A DNA stretch of 16,692 nucleotides from Pseudomonadota bacterium (GCA_029781465.1 JAKOWQ010000369.1:1-16692); one strand, 5' to 3'; counted from the stretch's first letter, positions 7,532 through 14,990 are shown. Numbers and translations: made by a program. Notes: generated by a model not told the origin, from the letters alone.

Positions 7532-8949
7532 GCGCCGGCGCCGGACCGATAACCCGGCCCCTGGCCTTCGTTCACGGGCTTGGTTCGATCGCCTACGGGA
7601 TCAAGGACAACGGCTTTTCGACCTTTCTGCTGCTCTATTGCAATCTGGTGCTGGGGATGGATCCGCGCGCGGTCAGCCTGGTGCTGATGCTCGCGCTGGT
7701 GGTCGATGGAGTGGCCGATCCGTTGATCGGCTACCTTTCCGATCGCACCCACAGCCGCTGGGGCAAGCGGCTGCCCTGGCTCTACCTGGCCCCGATCCCG
7801 CTGGCCTTTGCCTGGGCTACCTTGTGGTCTCTGCCCTCGGCGCCGGGGTTCTGGGAACTGCTGGGGCTGGCCGTTACGGTGCGGATCCTAATTTCGGCCT
7901 GCGAGGTTCCCTCGGTCGCGCTGGTTCCCGAGCTGACCCGCGACTACGACGAGCGGACCACGCTGATGCGCTACCGCTATCTGTTCGGCTGGGGCGGCGG
8001 GCTGCTGGCAATGTTCCTGGCCTACAACGTGTTCCTGTCCAAAGGGCTGCTCGATGGTGTGGGCTATCGCGCCTACGGGCTGTTCGGGGCGGTAATGATG
8101 GCCGGTACCGTGCTGGTTTCGGCATTGGGCCAGCACCGCCGGATTGCGGTGCCCTCGCCGCGCGCGCAAACTCCGTTCCGGCTTTCGACCGCCTTTGTCG
8201 AACTCAAGGAGAGCTTTTCGCACAAGGCGTTCCTGGTTCTGCTGGCCGGCGGGGGCCTCGCCTATACCAGCCAGGGCATCACCTTTTCGCTCAGCAACTA
8301 TCTCTACCTGTTCGTCTGGCGCTTCACCAAGGATGATCTCAAGTATTACCCCTGGGTTCTGTTCCTCAGCGTAGTCGCCTGTTTCCTGACCCTTGGTGCG
8401 ATGCACAAGCGCTGGGGCAAGCGCGATACGGCCGCCGCAACGGCCCTGATCGGTGCGGTGTTCTGGATCTTGCCGTTCTTCCTGCGCTGGCAGGGGCTGT
8501 GGCCACAGGAAGGCACCTCGGCCTCGACCATTCCGCTGTTCGCGATGTTCTTCCTTTCCAACTGGTTCAGTGTCGCGGCGATGATATCGGCAAGCTCGAT
8601 GGTGGCCGACGTGGTCGAAGCTTCGGAGGAAAAGACCGGGCGGCGCAGCGAAGGCGCGTTCTTTGCCGGGAACATGTTCATGGCCAAGTGTGCCACGGGC
8701 CTCGGCATCTTTGCCACCGGGATGATGCTGTCCTTTGCCGGGCTGCCTGAAAAGGCCAAGCCCGGCGAGGTCGACCCGGCAGTGATCAACACGCTTTCGC
8801 TGACCTATGCCGCGGTGGTGAGCGTGTTTGCGGTGCTGATCGCACTGGTTCTGCGGCGCTTTCCGATCACCCGCGCCGATCACGAGGCGCGACTGGCAGC
8901 GCTGGCGGCGGCGCGGGTCAGCCTCGATGGCGAGGGGATGCACCCGTAA
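7528..8949 (+). CDS. MFS transporter of the GPH cation symporter family
   Basis: This 473-residue inner-membrane protein has about 12 predicted transmembrane helices. The family signature after the second helix is clear (DPLIGYLSDRTHSRWGKRLPW, written here as residues 64-84, with the conserved D64-P65, D72-R73 and R81-PW). The second-half signature VADVVEASEEKTGRRSEG is also present near residue 355. GPH (glycoside-pentoside-hexuronide) symporters move sugars, glucuronides or other polar compounds with H+ or Na+. In sphingomonads many have unknown substrates. It overlaps the SDR gene by 4 bases (ATGA) with GGAGG at 7511 as a ribosome site, so it probably imports the compound that the neighbouring enzymes degrade. 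It ends 96 bases before the next dehydrogenase gene. Confidence 0.87.
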   Translation: MSAGAGPITRPLAFVHGLGSIAYGIKDNGFSTFLLLYCNLVLGMDPRAVSLVLMLALVVDGVADPLIGYLSDRTHSRWGKRLPWLYLAPIPLAFAWATLWSLPSAPGFWELLGLAVTVRILISACEVPSVALVPELTRDYDERTTLMRYRYLFGWGGGLLAMFLAYNVFLSKGLLDGVGYRAYGLFGAVMMAGTVLVSALGQHRRIAVPSPRAQTPFRLSTAFVELKESFSHKAFLVLLAGGGLAYTSQGITFSLSNYLYLFVWRFTKDDLKYYPWVLFLSVVACFLTLGAMHKRWGKRDTAAATALIGAVFWILPFFLRWQGLWPQEGTSASTIPLFAMFFLSNWFSVAAMISASSMVADVVEASEEKTGRRSEGAFFAGNMFMAKCATGLGIFATGMMLSFAGLPEKAKPGEVDPAVINTLSLTYAAVVSVFAVLIALVLRRFPITRADHEARLAALAAARVSLDGEGMHP

Positions 8950-8953
8950 GAAC

Positions 8954-8969
8954 TTAACCGATCGCTTAA
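8954..8969. promoter_or_regulatory. Candidate operator: second TTAA-N8-TTAA palindrome
   Basis: The plus strand reads TTAACCGATCGCTTAA, with 7 of 8 arm positions pairing. It begins 5 bases after the transporter stop and ends 76 bases before the ATG of the downstream dehydrogenase. It shares arm sequence, length and spacing with the 6520-6535 site. Its place suggests that the dehydrogenase-kinase genes have their own regulated promoter and are not simply read through from the transporter. Confidence 0.5.
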
Positions 8970-8982
8970 ATCACGCTTGGCG

Positions 8983-9013
8983 CGGCTGCTCCGGCATGGC
9001 AGGGAAGCAGCCG
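8983..9013 (+). other. Stem-loop between transporter and dehydrogenase genes
   Basis: CGGCTGCT (8983-8990) pairs perfectly with AGCAGCCG (9006-9013) around a 15-base loop. There is no following T-run, so it is not a standard intrinsic terminator. It could be a leader structure of the downstream transcript or an mRNA-processing element. Confidence 0.35.
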
Positions 9014-9045
9014 AGACTCGACAGTATCAGGAAAGGATTTTCTCC

Positions 9046-10329
9046 ATGGATTTCGATCCCACCGAACGGCAGGTCTACTGGCGCAACCGGGTGCGCGATT
9101 TCATCGAGGCGCACGTGCGCCCGCGCCAGGGTGACTACAAGGCCGAGGACAAGAGCGGTGAGCGCTGGAAGGTGCTGCAGGTGGTCGAGGAGGAGAAGGC
9201 CCGCGCCAAGGCCCAAGGGATCTGGAACCTGTTCATGCCGCCCCAGTCGGGCCGCGCGCATGTCGACGATACCTTCGAATTCGAGGGGCCGGGGCTGACC
9301 AACCTCGAATATGCGCTCTGCGCCGAGGAAATGGGCCGGATCGGCTTCGCCTCGGAAGTGTTCAATTGCTCGGCGCCCGATACCGGCAACATGGAAGTGC
9401 TCCACCGCTATGGCACCCGCGAGCAGAAGGAAGCCTGGCTCAAGCCGCTGATGAACGGCGAAATCCGCTCCGCCTTCCTGATGACCGAGCCGGCCGTGGC
9501 CTCTTCCGACGCCACCAACATCGAATGCTCGATCCGCCGCGAGGGCGACGAATACGTCATCAACGGGCGCAAGTGGTGGTCTTCGGGGGTGGGCGATCCG
9601 CGCTGCAAGATCGCGATCGTCATGGGCAAGACCGATTTCGAGGCCAAACGCCATGCCCAGCAATCGATGGTGCTGATGGAGCTGGACGCCCCCGGGGTGA
9701 CGATCCTGCGCCACCTGCCGGTGTTCGGCTATGACGATGCCCCCCACGGGCACATGGAAGTGCTGCTCGAAAACGTGCGCATCCCCGCCAGCAACATGCT
9801 GCTGGGCGAAGGGCGCGGGTTCGAGATCGCGCAGGGCCGCCTTGGGCCGGGCCGCATCCACCACTGCATGCGCACCATCGGCGTGGCCGAGGAAGCGCTG
9901 GAAAAGATGGTCAAGCGGCTGCAATCGCGCGTCGCCTTCGGCAAGGCGATCTCCACCCATTCGGTGTGGGAACAGCGCATCGCCGAAGCCCGGATCGAGA
10001 TCGAATGCTCGCGCCTGTTGTGCCTCAAGGCCGCCGACATGATGGACAAGGTGGGCAACAAGGCCGCGCAGCAGGAAATCGCGATGATCAAGGTCAAGGC
10101 CCCGCGCATGGCGCTGCAGATCATCGACGATGCGATCCAGGCCCACGGCGGCGGCGGCGTTTCCGAGGATTTCGGCCTCGCCAAATCCTATGCCGGGATC
10201 CGCACCCTGCGCCTCGCCGACGGCCCGGACGAGGTCCACAACCGCTCGATCGCGCGGATGGAACTCGGCAAGCACGCGCCGCAGGGCGATGCCGGATTTT
10301 CCTCGGGCGATCTTGGCGTCGCGCGCTGA
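9046..10329 (+). CDS. ACAD10/11-type acyl-CoA dehydrogenase family protein
   Basis: This 427-residue FAD enzyme has acyl-CoA dehydrogenase domains in the usual order: an N-terminal helical part to about 130, a beta domain with FLMTEPAVASSDATN and INGRKWWSSGVGD, and a C-terminal helical part with AHGGGGVSEDF. The segment carrying the catalytic Glu in MCAD-type enzymes reads LRLADGPDEVH (ADGPDEVH at 391-398), with Asp where IYEGT has Glu. This is the hallmark of the ACAD10/ACAD11 group. Members of that group work with a kinase: the hydroxyl of a 4-hydroxyacyl-CoA is phosphorylated, and the dehydrogenase-fold enzyme eliminates phosphate. A kinase of the right family lies two genes downstream. 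The ATG at 9046 follows AGGAAAGGA (9029-9037). Upstream in-frame residues to 8977 are unlikely to be translated. Confidence 0.88.
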   Translation: MDFDPTERQVYWRNRVRDFIEAHVRPRQGDYKAEDKSGERWKVLQVVEEEKARAKAQGIWNLFMPPQSGRAHVDDTFEFEGPGLTNLEYALCAEEMGRIGFASEVFNCSAPDTGNMEVLHRYGTREQKEAWLKPLMNGEIRSAFLMTEPAVASSDATNIECSIRREGDEYVINGRKWWSSGVGDPRCKIAIVMGKTDFEAKRHAQQSMVLMELDAPGVTILRHLPVFGYDDAPHGHMEVLLENVRIPASNMLLGEGRGFEIAQGRLGPGRIHHCMRTIGVAEEALEKMVKRLQSRVAFGKAISTHSVWEQRIAEARIEIECSRLLCLKAADMMDKVGNKAAQQEIAMIKVKAPRMALQIIDDAIQAHGGGGVSEDFGLAKSYAGIRTLRLADGPDEVHNRSIARMELGKHAPQGDAGFSSGDLGVAR

Positions 10330-10350
10330 ATCCCGACACGCACACTGACC

Positions 10351-10373
10351 CCCTCCGGCCCGGTGCCGGAGGG
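10351..10373 (+). other. Perfect 9-bp stem-loop before the alcohol dehydrogenase gene
   Basis: CCCTCCGGC (10351-10359) pairs perfectly with GCCGGAGGG (10365-10373) around a 5-base loop. It fills the gap between the dehydrogenase stop and the ADH ribosome site (GGAGAAG at 10381-10387). No T-run follows, so it may be a weak or factor-assisted terminator, an mRNA 3'-end stabiliser for the upstream gene, or a leader structure that tunes ADH translation. Confidence 0.5.
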
Positions 10374-10390
10374 TCCATACGGAGAAGACA

Positions 10391-11479
10391 ATGAAAGCCG
10401 CAGTTCTGATCGAGCCCAACAAGCCGCTTGAAATCGAGCAGCTCCAGATCGGCAAGCCGGGTCCGCACGAAGTGCTGATCCGCACCGCTGCCTGCGGACT
10501 GTGCCATTCGGACCTGCATTTCATCGAGGGCACCTATCCCCACCCGCTGCCGGCCGTTCCCGGCCACGAAGCGGCCGGGATCGTCGAGGCGGTGGGCAGC
10601 GAGGTGCGCACGGTCAAGGTCGGCGATGCGGTGGTGACCTGCCTGTCGGCGTTCTGCGGCCACTGCGAATTCTGCGTCACGGGGCGCATGGCCTTGTGTC
10701 TGGGCGCCGATACCCGCCGCGCGCCGGGCAGCGAACCGCGCCTCAGCCGCCCCGACGGCAGCCCTGTGGGGCAGATGCTCAACCTTTCGGCCTTTGCCGA
10801 AATGATGCTGGTGCACGAGCACGCCTGCACCGCGATTGACCCGGAGATGCCGCTCGACCGCGCCGCGGTGATCGGCTGCGCGGTGACCACCGGCGCGGGC
10901 ACGATCTTCAACGCCTGCAAGGTGACGCCGGGCGAAACCGTTGCCGTGGTCGGCTGCGGCGGTGTCGGCCTGGCAACGATCAATGCCGCCAAGATCGCTG
11001 GTGCGGGGCGGATTATCGCCGCCGATCCGATGCCCGAGAAGCGCGAGCTGGCGATCAAGCTTGGCGCCACCGATACGGTCGATGCGCTCGCCCCCGATGC
11101 CGCCGCGACCATCGTTGAGTTGACCAAGGGCGGGGTCGATCATGCGATCGAGGCGGTCGGCCGTCCGGCTTCGGGCGAACTCGCGGTCAAGTCGCTGCGG
11201 CGCGGCGGTACCGCGACGATCCTGGGCATGATGCCGCTGGCCCATTCGGTTGGCCTCAGCGCGTTCGACCTGCTTTCGGGCAAGAAGCTCCAGGGCGCGA
11301 TCATGGGGATGAACCGTTTCCCGGTCGACATGCCGCGCCTGGTCGATTTCTACATGCGCGGCATGCTCGATCTCGACACGATCATCGCCGAGCGCATTCC
11401 GCTCGAGGCGATCAACGAGGGCTTCGAGAAGATGAAGGCCGGGCATTCGGCGCGCTCGGTGATCGTGTTCGATCAGTGA
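10391..11479 (+). CDS. Zinc-dependent alcohol dehydrogenase (MDR superfamily)
   Basis: This 362-residue cytosolic enzyme interconverts alcohols and aldehydes or ketones with NAD(P). The catalytic zinc ligands are seen as C38 (CGLCHSD), H59-E60 (GHEAAG) and C163 (IGCAVTTG). The structural zinc site is complete: C89, C92, C95 and C103 in FCGHCEFCVTGRMALC. The Rossmann motif GCGGVG is at 188-193, followed by AADPMPEK, where the Asp suggests NAD preference. The pattern resembles aryl-alcohol or S-(hydroxymethyl)-thiol-type dehydrogenases, but the substrate is not fixed. The ATG follows GGAGAAG with a short spacer. The kinase gene starts 7 bases after its stop, so the two form an operon. It may oxidise the alcohol group of the substrate or a product of the pathway. 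Confidence 0.9.
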   Translation: MKAAVLIEPNKPLEIEQLQIGKPGPHEVLIRTAACGLCHSDLHFIEGTYPHPLPAVPGHEAAGIVEAVGSEVRTVKVGDAVVTCLSAFCGHCEFCVTGRMALCLGADTRRAPGSEPRLSRPDGSPVGQMLNLSAFAEMMLVHEHACTAIDPEMPLDRAAVIGCAVTTGAGTIFNACKVTPGETVAVVGCGGVGLATINAAKIAGAGRIIAADPMPEKRELAIKLGATDTVDALAPDAAATIVELTKGGVDHAIEAVGRPASGELAVKSLRRGGTATILGMMPLAHSVGLSAFDLLSGKKLQGAIMGMNRFPVDMPRLVDFYMRGMLDLDTIIAERIPLEAINEGFEKMKAGHSARSVIVFDQ

Positions 11480-11486
11480 GGCGCGG

Positions 11487-12560
11487 ATGAGCGACGCGAT
11501 CAACGCCGAGGAAGCCTTTGTCGGCACGGTCGAGCCCGAAGGGGCCGACCGGCTCGACATCGACAGGCTGGGCGAATGGATGGCGGCCAATGTCGAGGGC
11601 TTCGAGGGACCGCTTCGCCTGACAAAGTTCAAGGGCGGGCAATCCAATCCGACCTACCGGATCGAGGCACCCAGCGGCAACTATGTGCTGCGCCGCAAGC
11701 CCTTTGGCCCGCTGCTGCCCTCGGCCCATGCGGTTGACCGTGAATACAAGGTCCAGGCCGCGCTGCACACCACCGGCTTCCCGGTTGCCCGGCAATACGG
11801 GCTGTGCACCGACGAAAGCGTGGTCGGATCGTGGTTCTACGTCATGGGTATGGTCGATGGGCGCACGATCTGGGACGGATCGATGCCCAAGGACGCCCCG
11901 CCATACCGCCGCGATACCTACATGGCGATGATCGATTGCCTGGCGCAGCTCCACGCGGTCGACGTCGAGGCGGTCGGGCTGGCGGATTTCGGCAAGCCGG
12001 GCAACTATTTCGGCCGCCAGGTCGAACGCTGGACCCGGCAATACAAGCTGGCCGAGACCGAACACATGCCCACGGTCGAGCGGCTGATCGAATGGCTCCC
12101 CGCAACCCTGCCCGAACAGACCCGCACCAGCGTGGTTCACGGCGATTACCGGATCGACAACATGATCTGGGCCAAGGACGCGCCCCGGGTGCTGGCGGTA
12201 CTCGATTGGGAACTTTCCACGCTGGGCGATCCGCTGGCCGATTTCACCTATGTCTGCATGGCCTGGGTGACCGAGAACGGCGGGCGATCGGGGGTGATGG
12301 ACCTCGATCGCAAGGCGCTCGGTATCCCCGAGCTCGATGAGGTGGTCGAGCGCTATTGCCAGGCGACCGGGCGGGACAGCGTGCCCGACATGAACTGGTA
12401 TTTCGCCTACAACTTCTTCCGCCTCACCGGGATCATCCAGGGGATCAAGAAGCGGGTGATCGAGGGCACCGCCAGCTCGGCCCACGCCAGGGCGATGTCG
12501 GAACGGGTCCAGCCGCTGGCGGACAAGGCCTGGGAATTCGCGGTCAGGGCCGGAGCCTAG
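11487..12560 (+). CDS. APH-fold phosphotransferase, ACAD10/11-associated kinase (LvaA-like)
   Basis: This 357-residue soluble protein belongs to the aminoglycoside-phosphotransferase/choline-kinase fold. The nucleotide-binding loop is FKGGQSNPTY (48-57), followed by YVLRRKP with K71 and E86. The catalytic loop is VVHGDYRIDN (H218, D220, N225) and the metal-binding Asp is D240 in VLDWELSTLGDPLADF. This version of the fold matches the kinase domain fused to human ACAD10/11 and bacterial LvaA, which phosphorylates 4-hydroxyacyl-CoA, rather than antibiotic-resistance enzymes. Here it is a separate protein, and its likely partner is the ADGPDEVH-type dehydrogenase two genes upstream. No homologue of the small LvaB partner is seen in the window. 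GAGG lies just before the ATG. Its TAG stop shares CTAG with the convergent protease gene. Confidence 0.88.
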   Translation: MSDAINAEEAFVGTVEPEGADRLDIDRLGEWMAANVEGFEGPLRLTKFKGGQSNPTYRIEAPSGNYVLRRKPFGPLLPSAHAVDREYKVQAALHTTGFPVARQYGLCTDESVVGSWFYVMGMVDGRTIWDGSMPKDAPPYRRDTYMAMIDCLAQLHAVDVEAVGLADFGKPGNYFGRQVERWTRQYKLAETEHMPTVERLIEWLPATLPEQTRTSVVHGDYRIDNMIWAKDAPRVLAVLDWELSTLGDPLADFTYVCMAWVTENGGRSGVMDLDRKALGIPELDEVVERYCQATGRDSVPDMNWYFAYNFFRLTGIIQGIKKRVIEGTASSAHARAMSERVQPLADKAWEFAVRAGA

Positions 12561-14947
12561 AACTTCCTCACCCAGGTCATCGCCAGTCCGCGGTCGTCGG
12601 GCAGGGCTGCATAGTGCCCCGGATCCTTGCGGTAATAGAGGCTGGCGCTCGCCGCGCCGCCCCACAGGGGTCCGCGCCAGACCAGCTCGGCATCGAGCTC
12701 GCGCCCGGTGGGGGAAAGCGGGACCGTGCGGGCGGCGTAGCTCGCCGCGAGGGTGGAATAGGAATATTCGACCGGGAGGTAGAGCGACAGCCCGCCACGC
12801 TCGACCCGTAGCGGCTGGGCGAGGCGCAGGCCAAGGCTGTCCCCGGCCGCAAGAACGTTGTCGCGCAGCGCATCGAGCGCCCAGGACGAGCTGACAAACC
12901 GCGAGGAGGACAGCACTGTGCCGCCACCGCGCGGCTGGGTCGCCACGCCGCGCAGCGCCGCGCCCAGGTGCCAGCCGCGCCCCGGATCCCAAGCTGCCGC
13001 GGCATCGAGCACCAGGCTGTCTGCACCCGCCGTTCCAAAGCCGGGATGGAGCCGCGCCCCCAGCACGGTGCGATCCTCGGCCAGCCAGCTGGCCCCCAGC
13101 GAAGCCTGGGCCGCGCCGAAGCGGCGATCGAAGGCAATGCCGAGCCGCTGTGTCGGCGCGTCGACCACCCTAGCCGGACCGCCCCCCGCAATCTGCATCG
13201 GCGCCCCGGAAAGCGCCGAACCGCGTTCAAGGCTGAAGCTTGCCCCCCAAGGGCCGAATGCGTGGCGGACCGCCACACTGCTTTCGCCCGAGCGGACAAA
13301 GCCCAGATCGTCGAGCGGCGAACGCGCGATCAGGAAGGCCGGGCGCGCTGCGCCCTGAAGCTGCGCCGTCAGCCCATCGGCCCCTTGCGCAAAGCCCAGC
13401 GCCATCTTTGTACCGGGGGCCAGATCGGCCACCATCCGTGCCGCGAGCACGCGCGAGGCTTCGGCCTCGGCGGGCGAAAGCCGCAGCGGCCCCGACCAGG
13501 CCAGCCGCTGGGTGCGATCGCGCGCATCGACGGTAAAGGCCATTGCCACACCGCCGGTCCCGGTGCCGAGATTGCGGGTCTGCTGGGCCAGCGCGGCGCC
13601 CAGTCGCAAGGGTACGCTGGCCCCGCTTACCCGCTGGCCCAGATCGACGGTATAGGCGCGCTGGTAGGCATCGAGCACCACTGCGCCGAGCGCCGGAATG
13701 CGCTTGAAGGCATCACCCATCGCGCCCGACGTCACTACCGTGGAATCGTCCAGAGACATGGCCACGGTGCTGCCCGCCAGCGCGGTCGAACCCTGCGGGG
13801 CGAAGGCCGCGCCGATGTTCATGATCCCCCGGCCATAGATCGGATCGGTCCCCGCCGCGCCCGCATCGTTTGCGGTGCGCAGCAGCAAGTCGACCGCCTG
13901 GGCGCCGGTCAGGTTGGGGAAGGCGCCGCGCAGCAGTGCGATCGCGCCCGCCACCTGCGGGGTGGCGAAGCTGGTGCCGGAAATGACATAGACCGAACGG
14001 CTCCCGTCCGAGTTGGTGACGACCTTCATCGTGCCATTCTCGTAGACGCAGCACACCCGCTCGCCCCGCGCCGAAAGGAAGGAGCCCGCCGAACCGCCGG
14101 CCTTGTTGCTGAAATCGGAGATGACGTTGTTCTCATCGATCGAGCCGACGATGATTACCGCGCCGTGGCCCACGGCTTGCAGGCCGGTGGCAAAGGGATC
14201 GGGGTTGGTGGGATCGATCCCTGGGTCGGTGGACGTGCCATCGTTCCCCGCCGCGATCACCACAACCACACCCGCCGCGGTGGCGTTGGACACGGCGTTG
14301 CGGAGCGTACTGTTGGGCGCACCCCCGCCCAGCGAGATATTGATCACCTTGGCACCGGCGGCGACCGCGGCATTGACCCCGGCGGCGATATCGTTGTCGA
14401 AGAACGAGCAGCCGCTGTCGGGATCGGTGTCATTCTGGGTGGCGCAGCTGCCGGGATCGTCTGCGCGGAACACCCCAAGCTGAGCCTGCCAGGCGATCCC
14501 CATGATCCCGGTGCTGTCGCGCGCGGCGGCGGCGATCATCGCGACATTGGTGCCATGATCGTCATCGGGATTGTCGATCCCGCGGCTTCCGGCGACATCG
14601 CGCGACGCGGCGATGATCCGCCCCGCGAACTCCGGACTGTCATGATCGATCCCCGAATCGACCACCCCGATAATCACCCCCTGCCCCGAAAAGCCCTTTT
14701 CCCATGCGGGAATGGCGTTGTGCTGCTCGGGCCCGTCGGAGCGGTTGTATTCGCTGGTGACGAAGGCCGAACCGGTTGGGGTGGGGGTCGGTGTGGGGGT
14801 AGGCGTGGGAGTCGGTGTCGGTGTCGGGGTCGGAGTTGGGCTCGGTGTGCTGGAAACCCCGCCGCCGCCGCAGCCGGCAATCATCGCGAGCGAAACCAGC
14901 GCGATGCCCAGATGCCAGCGCGACTGAAGAGATGCAGCCTTGTCCAT
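12557..14947 (-). CDS. Lipoprotein subtilisin-like (S8) protease with barrel-like C-terminus
   Basis: This 796-residue protein starts with a signal sequence and lipobox (SLAMIAGC, lipidated Cys26). A GGGG stretch and a Pro-Thr repeat linker (11 PT units, about 37-58) follow. The S8 domain covers about 65-390 with a complete triad: D97 (GVVDSGID), H131 (DDHGTN) and S326 (ISGTSFATP), plus oxyanion N235 (AAGNDG). The C-terminal 250-odd residues have alternating beta-strand character with many Gly/Ser/Arg pairs and end in MTWVRKF. The terminal Phe is typical of outer-membrane barrels. The layout recalls the autotransporter lipoprotein NalP, so surface exposure is inferred. ATG 14947 is preferred over TTG 14980 because it gives a proper lipoprotein signal. 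The ribosome site is weak. It is monocistronic and divergent from dapD. Confidence 0.85.
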   Translation of the reverse strand: MDKAASLQSRWHLGIALVSLAMIAGCGGGGVSSTPSPTPTPTPTPTPTPTPTPTPTPTGSAFVTSEYNRSDGPEQHNAIPAWEKGFSGQGVIIGVVDSGIDHDSPEFAGRIIAASRDVAGSRGIDNPDDDHGTNVAMIAAAARDSTGIMGIAWQAQLGVFRADDPGSCATQNDTDPDSGCSFFDNDIAAGVNAAVAAGAKVINISLGGGAPNSTLRNAVSNATAAGVVVVIAAGNDGTSTDPGIDPTNPDPFATGLQAVGHGAVIIVGSIDENNVISDFSNKAGGSAGSFLSARGERVCCVYENGTMKVVTNSDGSRSVYVISGTSFATPQVAGAIALLRGAFPNLTGAQAVDLLLRTANDAGAAGTDPIYGRGIMNIGAAFAPQGSTALAGSTVAMSLDDSTVVTSGAMGDAFKRIPALGAVVLDAYQRAYTVDLGQRVSGASVPLRLGAALAQQTRNLGTGTGGVAMAFTVDARDRTQRLAWSGPLRLSPAEAEASRVLAARMVADLAPGTKMALGFAQGADGLTAQLQGAARPAFLIARSPLDDLGFVRSGESSVAVRHAFGPWGASFSLERGSALSGAPMQIAGGGPARVVDAPTQRLGIAFDRRFGAAQASLGASWLAEDRTVLGARLHPGFGTAGADSLVLDAAAAWDPGRGWHLGAALRGVATQPRGGGTVLSSSRFVSSSWALDALRDNVLAAGDSLGLRLAQPLRVERGGLSLYLPVEYSYSTLAASYAARTVPLSPTGRELDAELVWRGPLWGGAASASLYYRKDPGHYAALPDDRGLAMTWVRKF
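14774..14839 (-). repeat. Hexanucleotide tandem array encoding (Pro-Thr)11
   Basis: Eleven consecutive CCN-ACN units (66 bases) in the protease gene encode a Pro-Thr linker between the lipidated N-terminus and the S8 domain. The third bases vary between units, so the array is degenerate at DNA level. The 6-base unit keeps the frame when copies are gained or lost. Confidence 0.85.
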
Positions 14948-14966
14948 GCGGTCGACCCCGATAATC

Positions 14967-14990
14967 GGCTTGCCTGCCAAGCCCTTGGCA
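14967..14990. promoter_or_regulatory. Overlapping inverted repeats upstream of the S8 protease gene
   Basis: TGCCAAG-CC-CTTGGCA (14975-14990) is a perfect 7+7 inverted repeat with a 2-base centre. It overlaps a second one, GGCTTG (14967-14972) with CAAGCC (14978-14983). The site is 20-43 bases upstream of the protease ATG, in its likely leader or promoter, and within the divergent gap to dapD. A protein-binding operator or competing leader hairpins would both fit. No match to a named operator is claimed. Confidence 0.4.

Noticed and set aside
8971..10533. A 520-codon open frame on the minus strand opposite the ACAD10/11-type dehydrogenase
   Set aside because: Shadow frame; the plus-strand gene has clear family motifs and a ribosome site, while this translation is motif-free.
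11487..12560. Aminoglycoside resistance phosphotransferase
   Set aside because: The fold is shared, but the HGDYRIDN and LDWELSTLGDP pattern and the ACAD neighbourhood point to the ACAD10/11-associated kinase group.
10121..12992. Two long minus-strand open frames opposite the ADH and kinase genes
   Set aside because: Both are antisense to well-supported genes and show only Arg/Gly/Asp-rich composition typical of reverse-frame reading.
14774..14839. CRISPR-like or non-coding tandem repeat
   Set aside because: The unit is 6 bases with no spacers and lies in frame inside the protease gene as a Pro-Thr linker.
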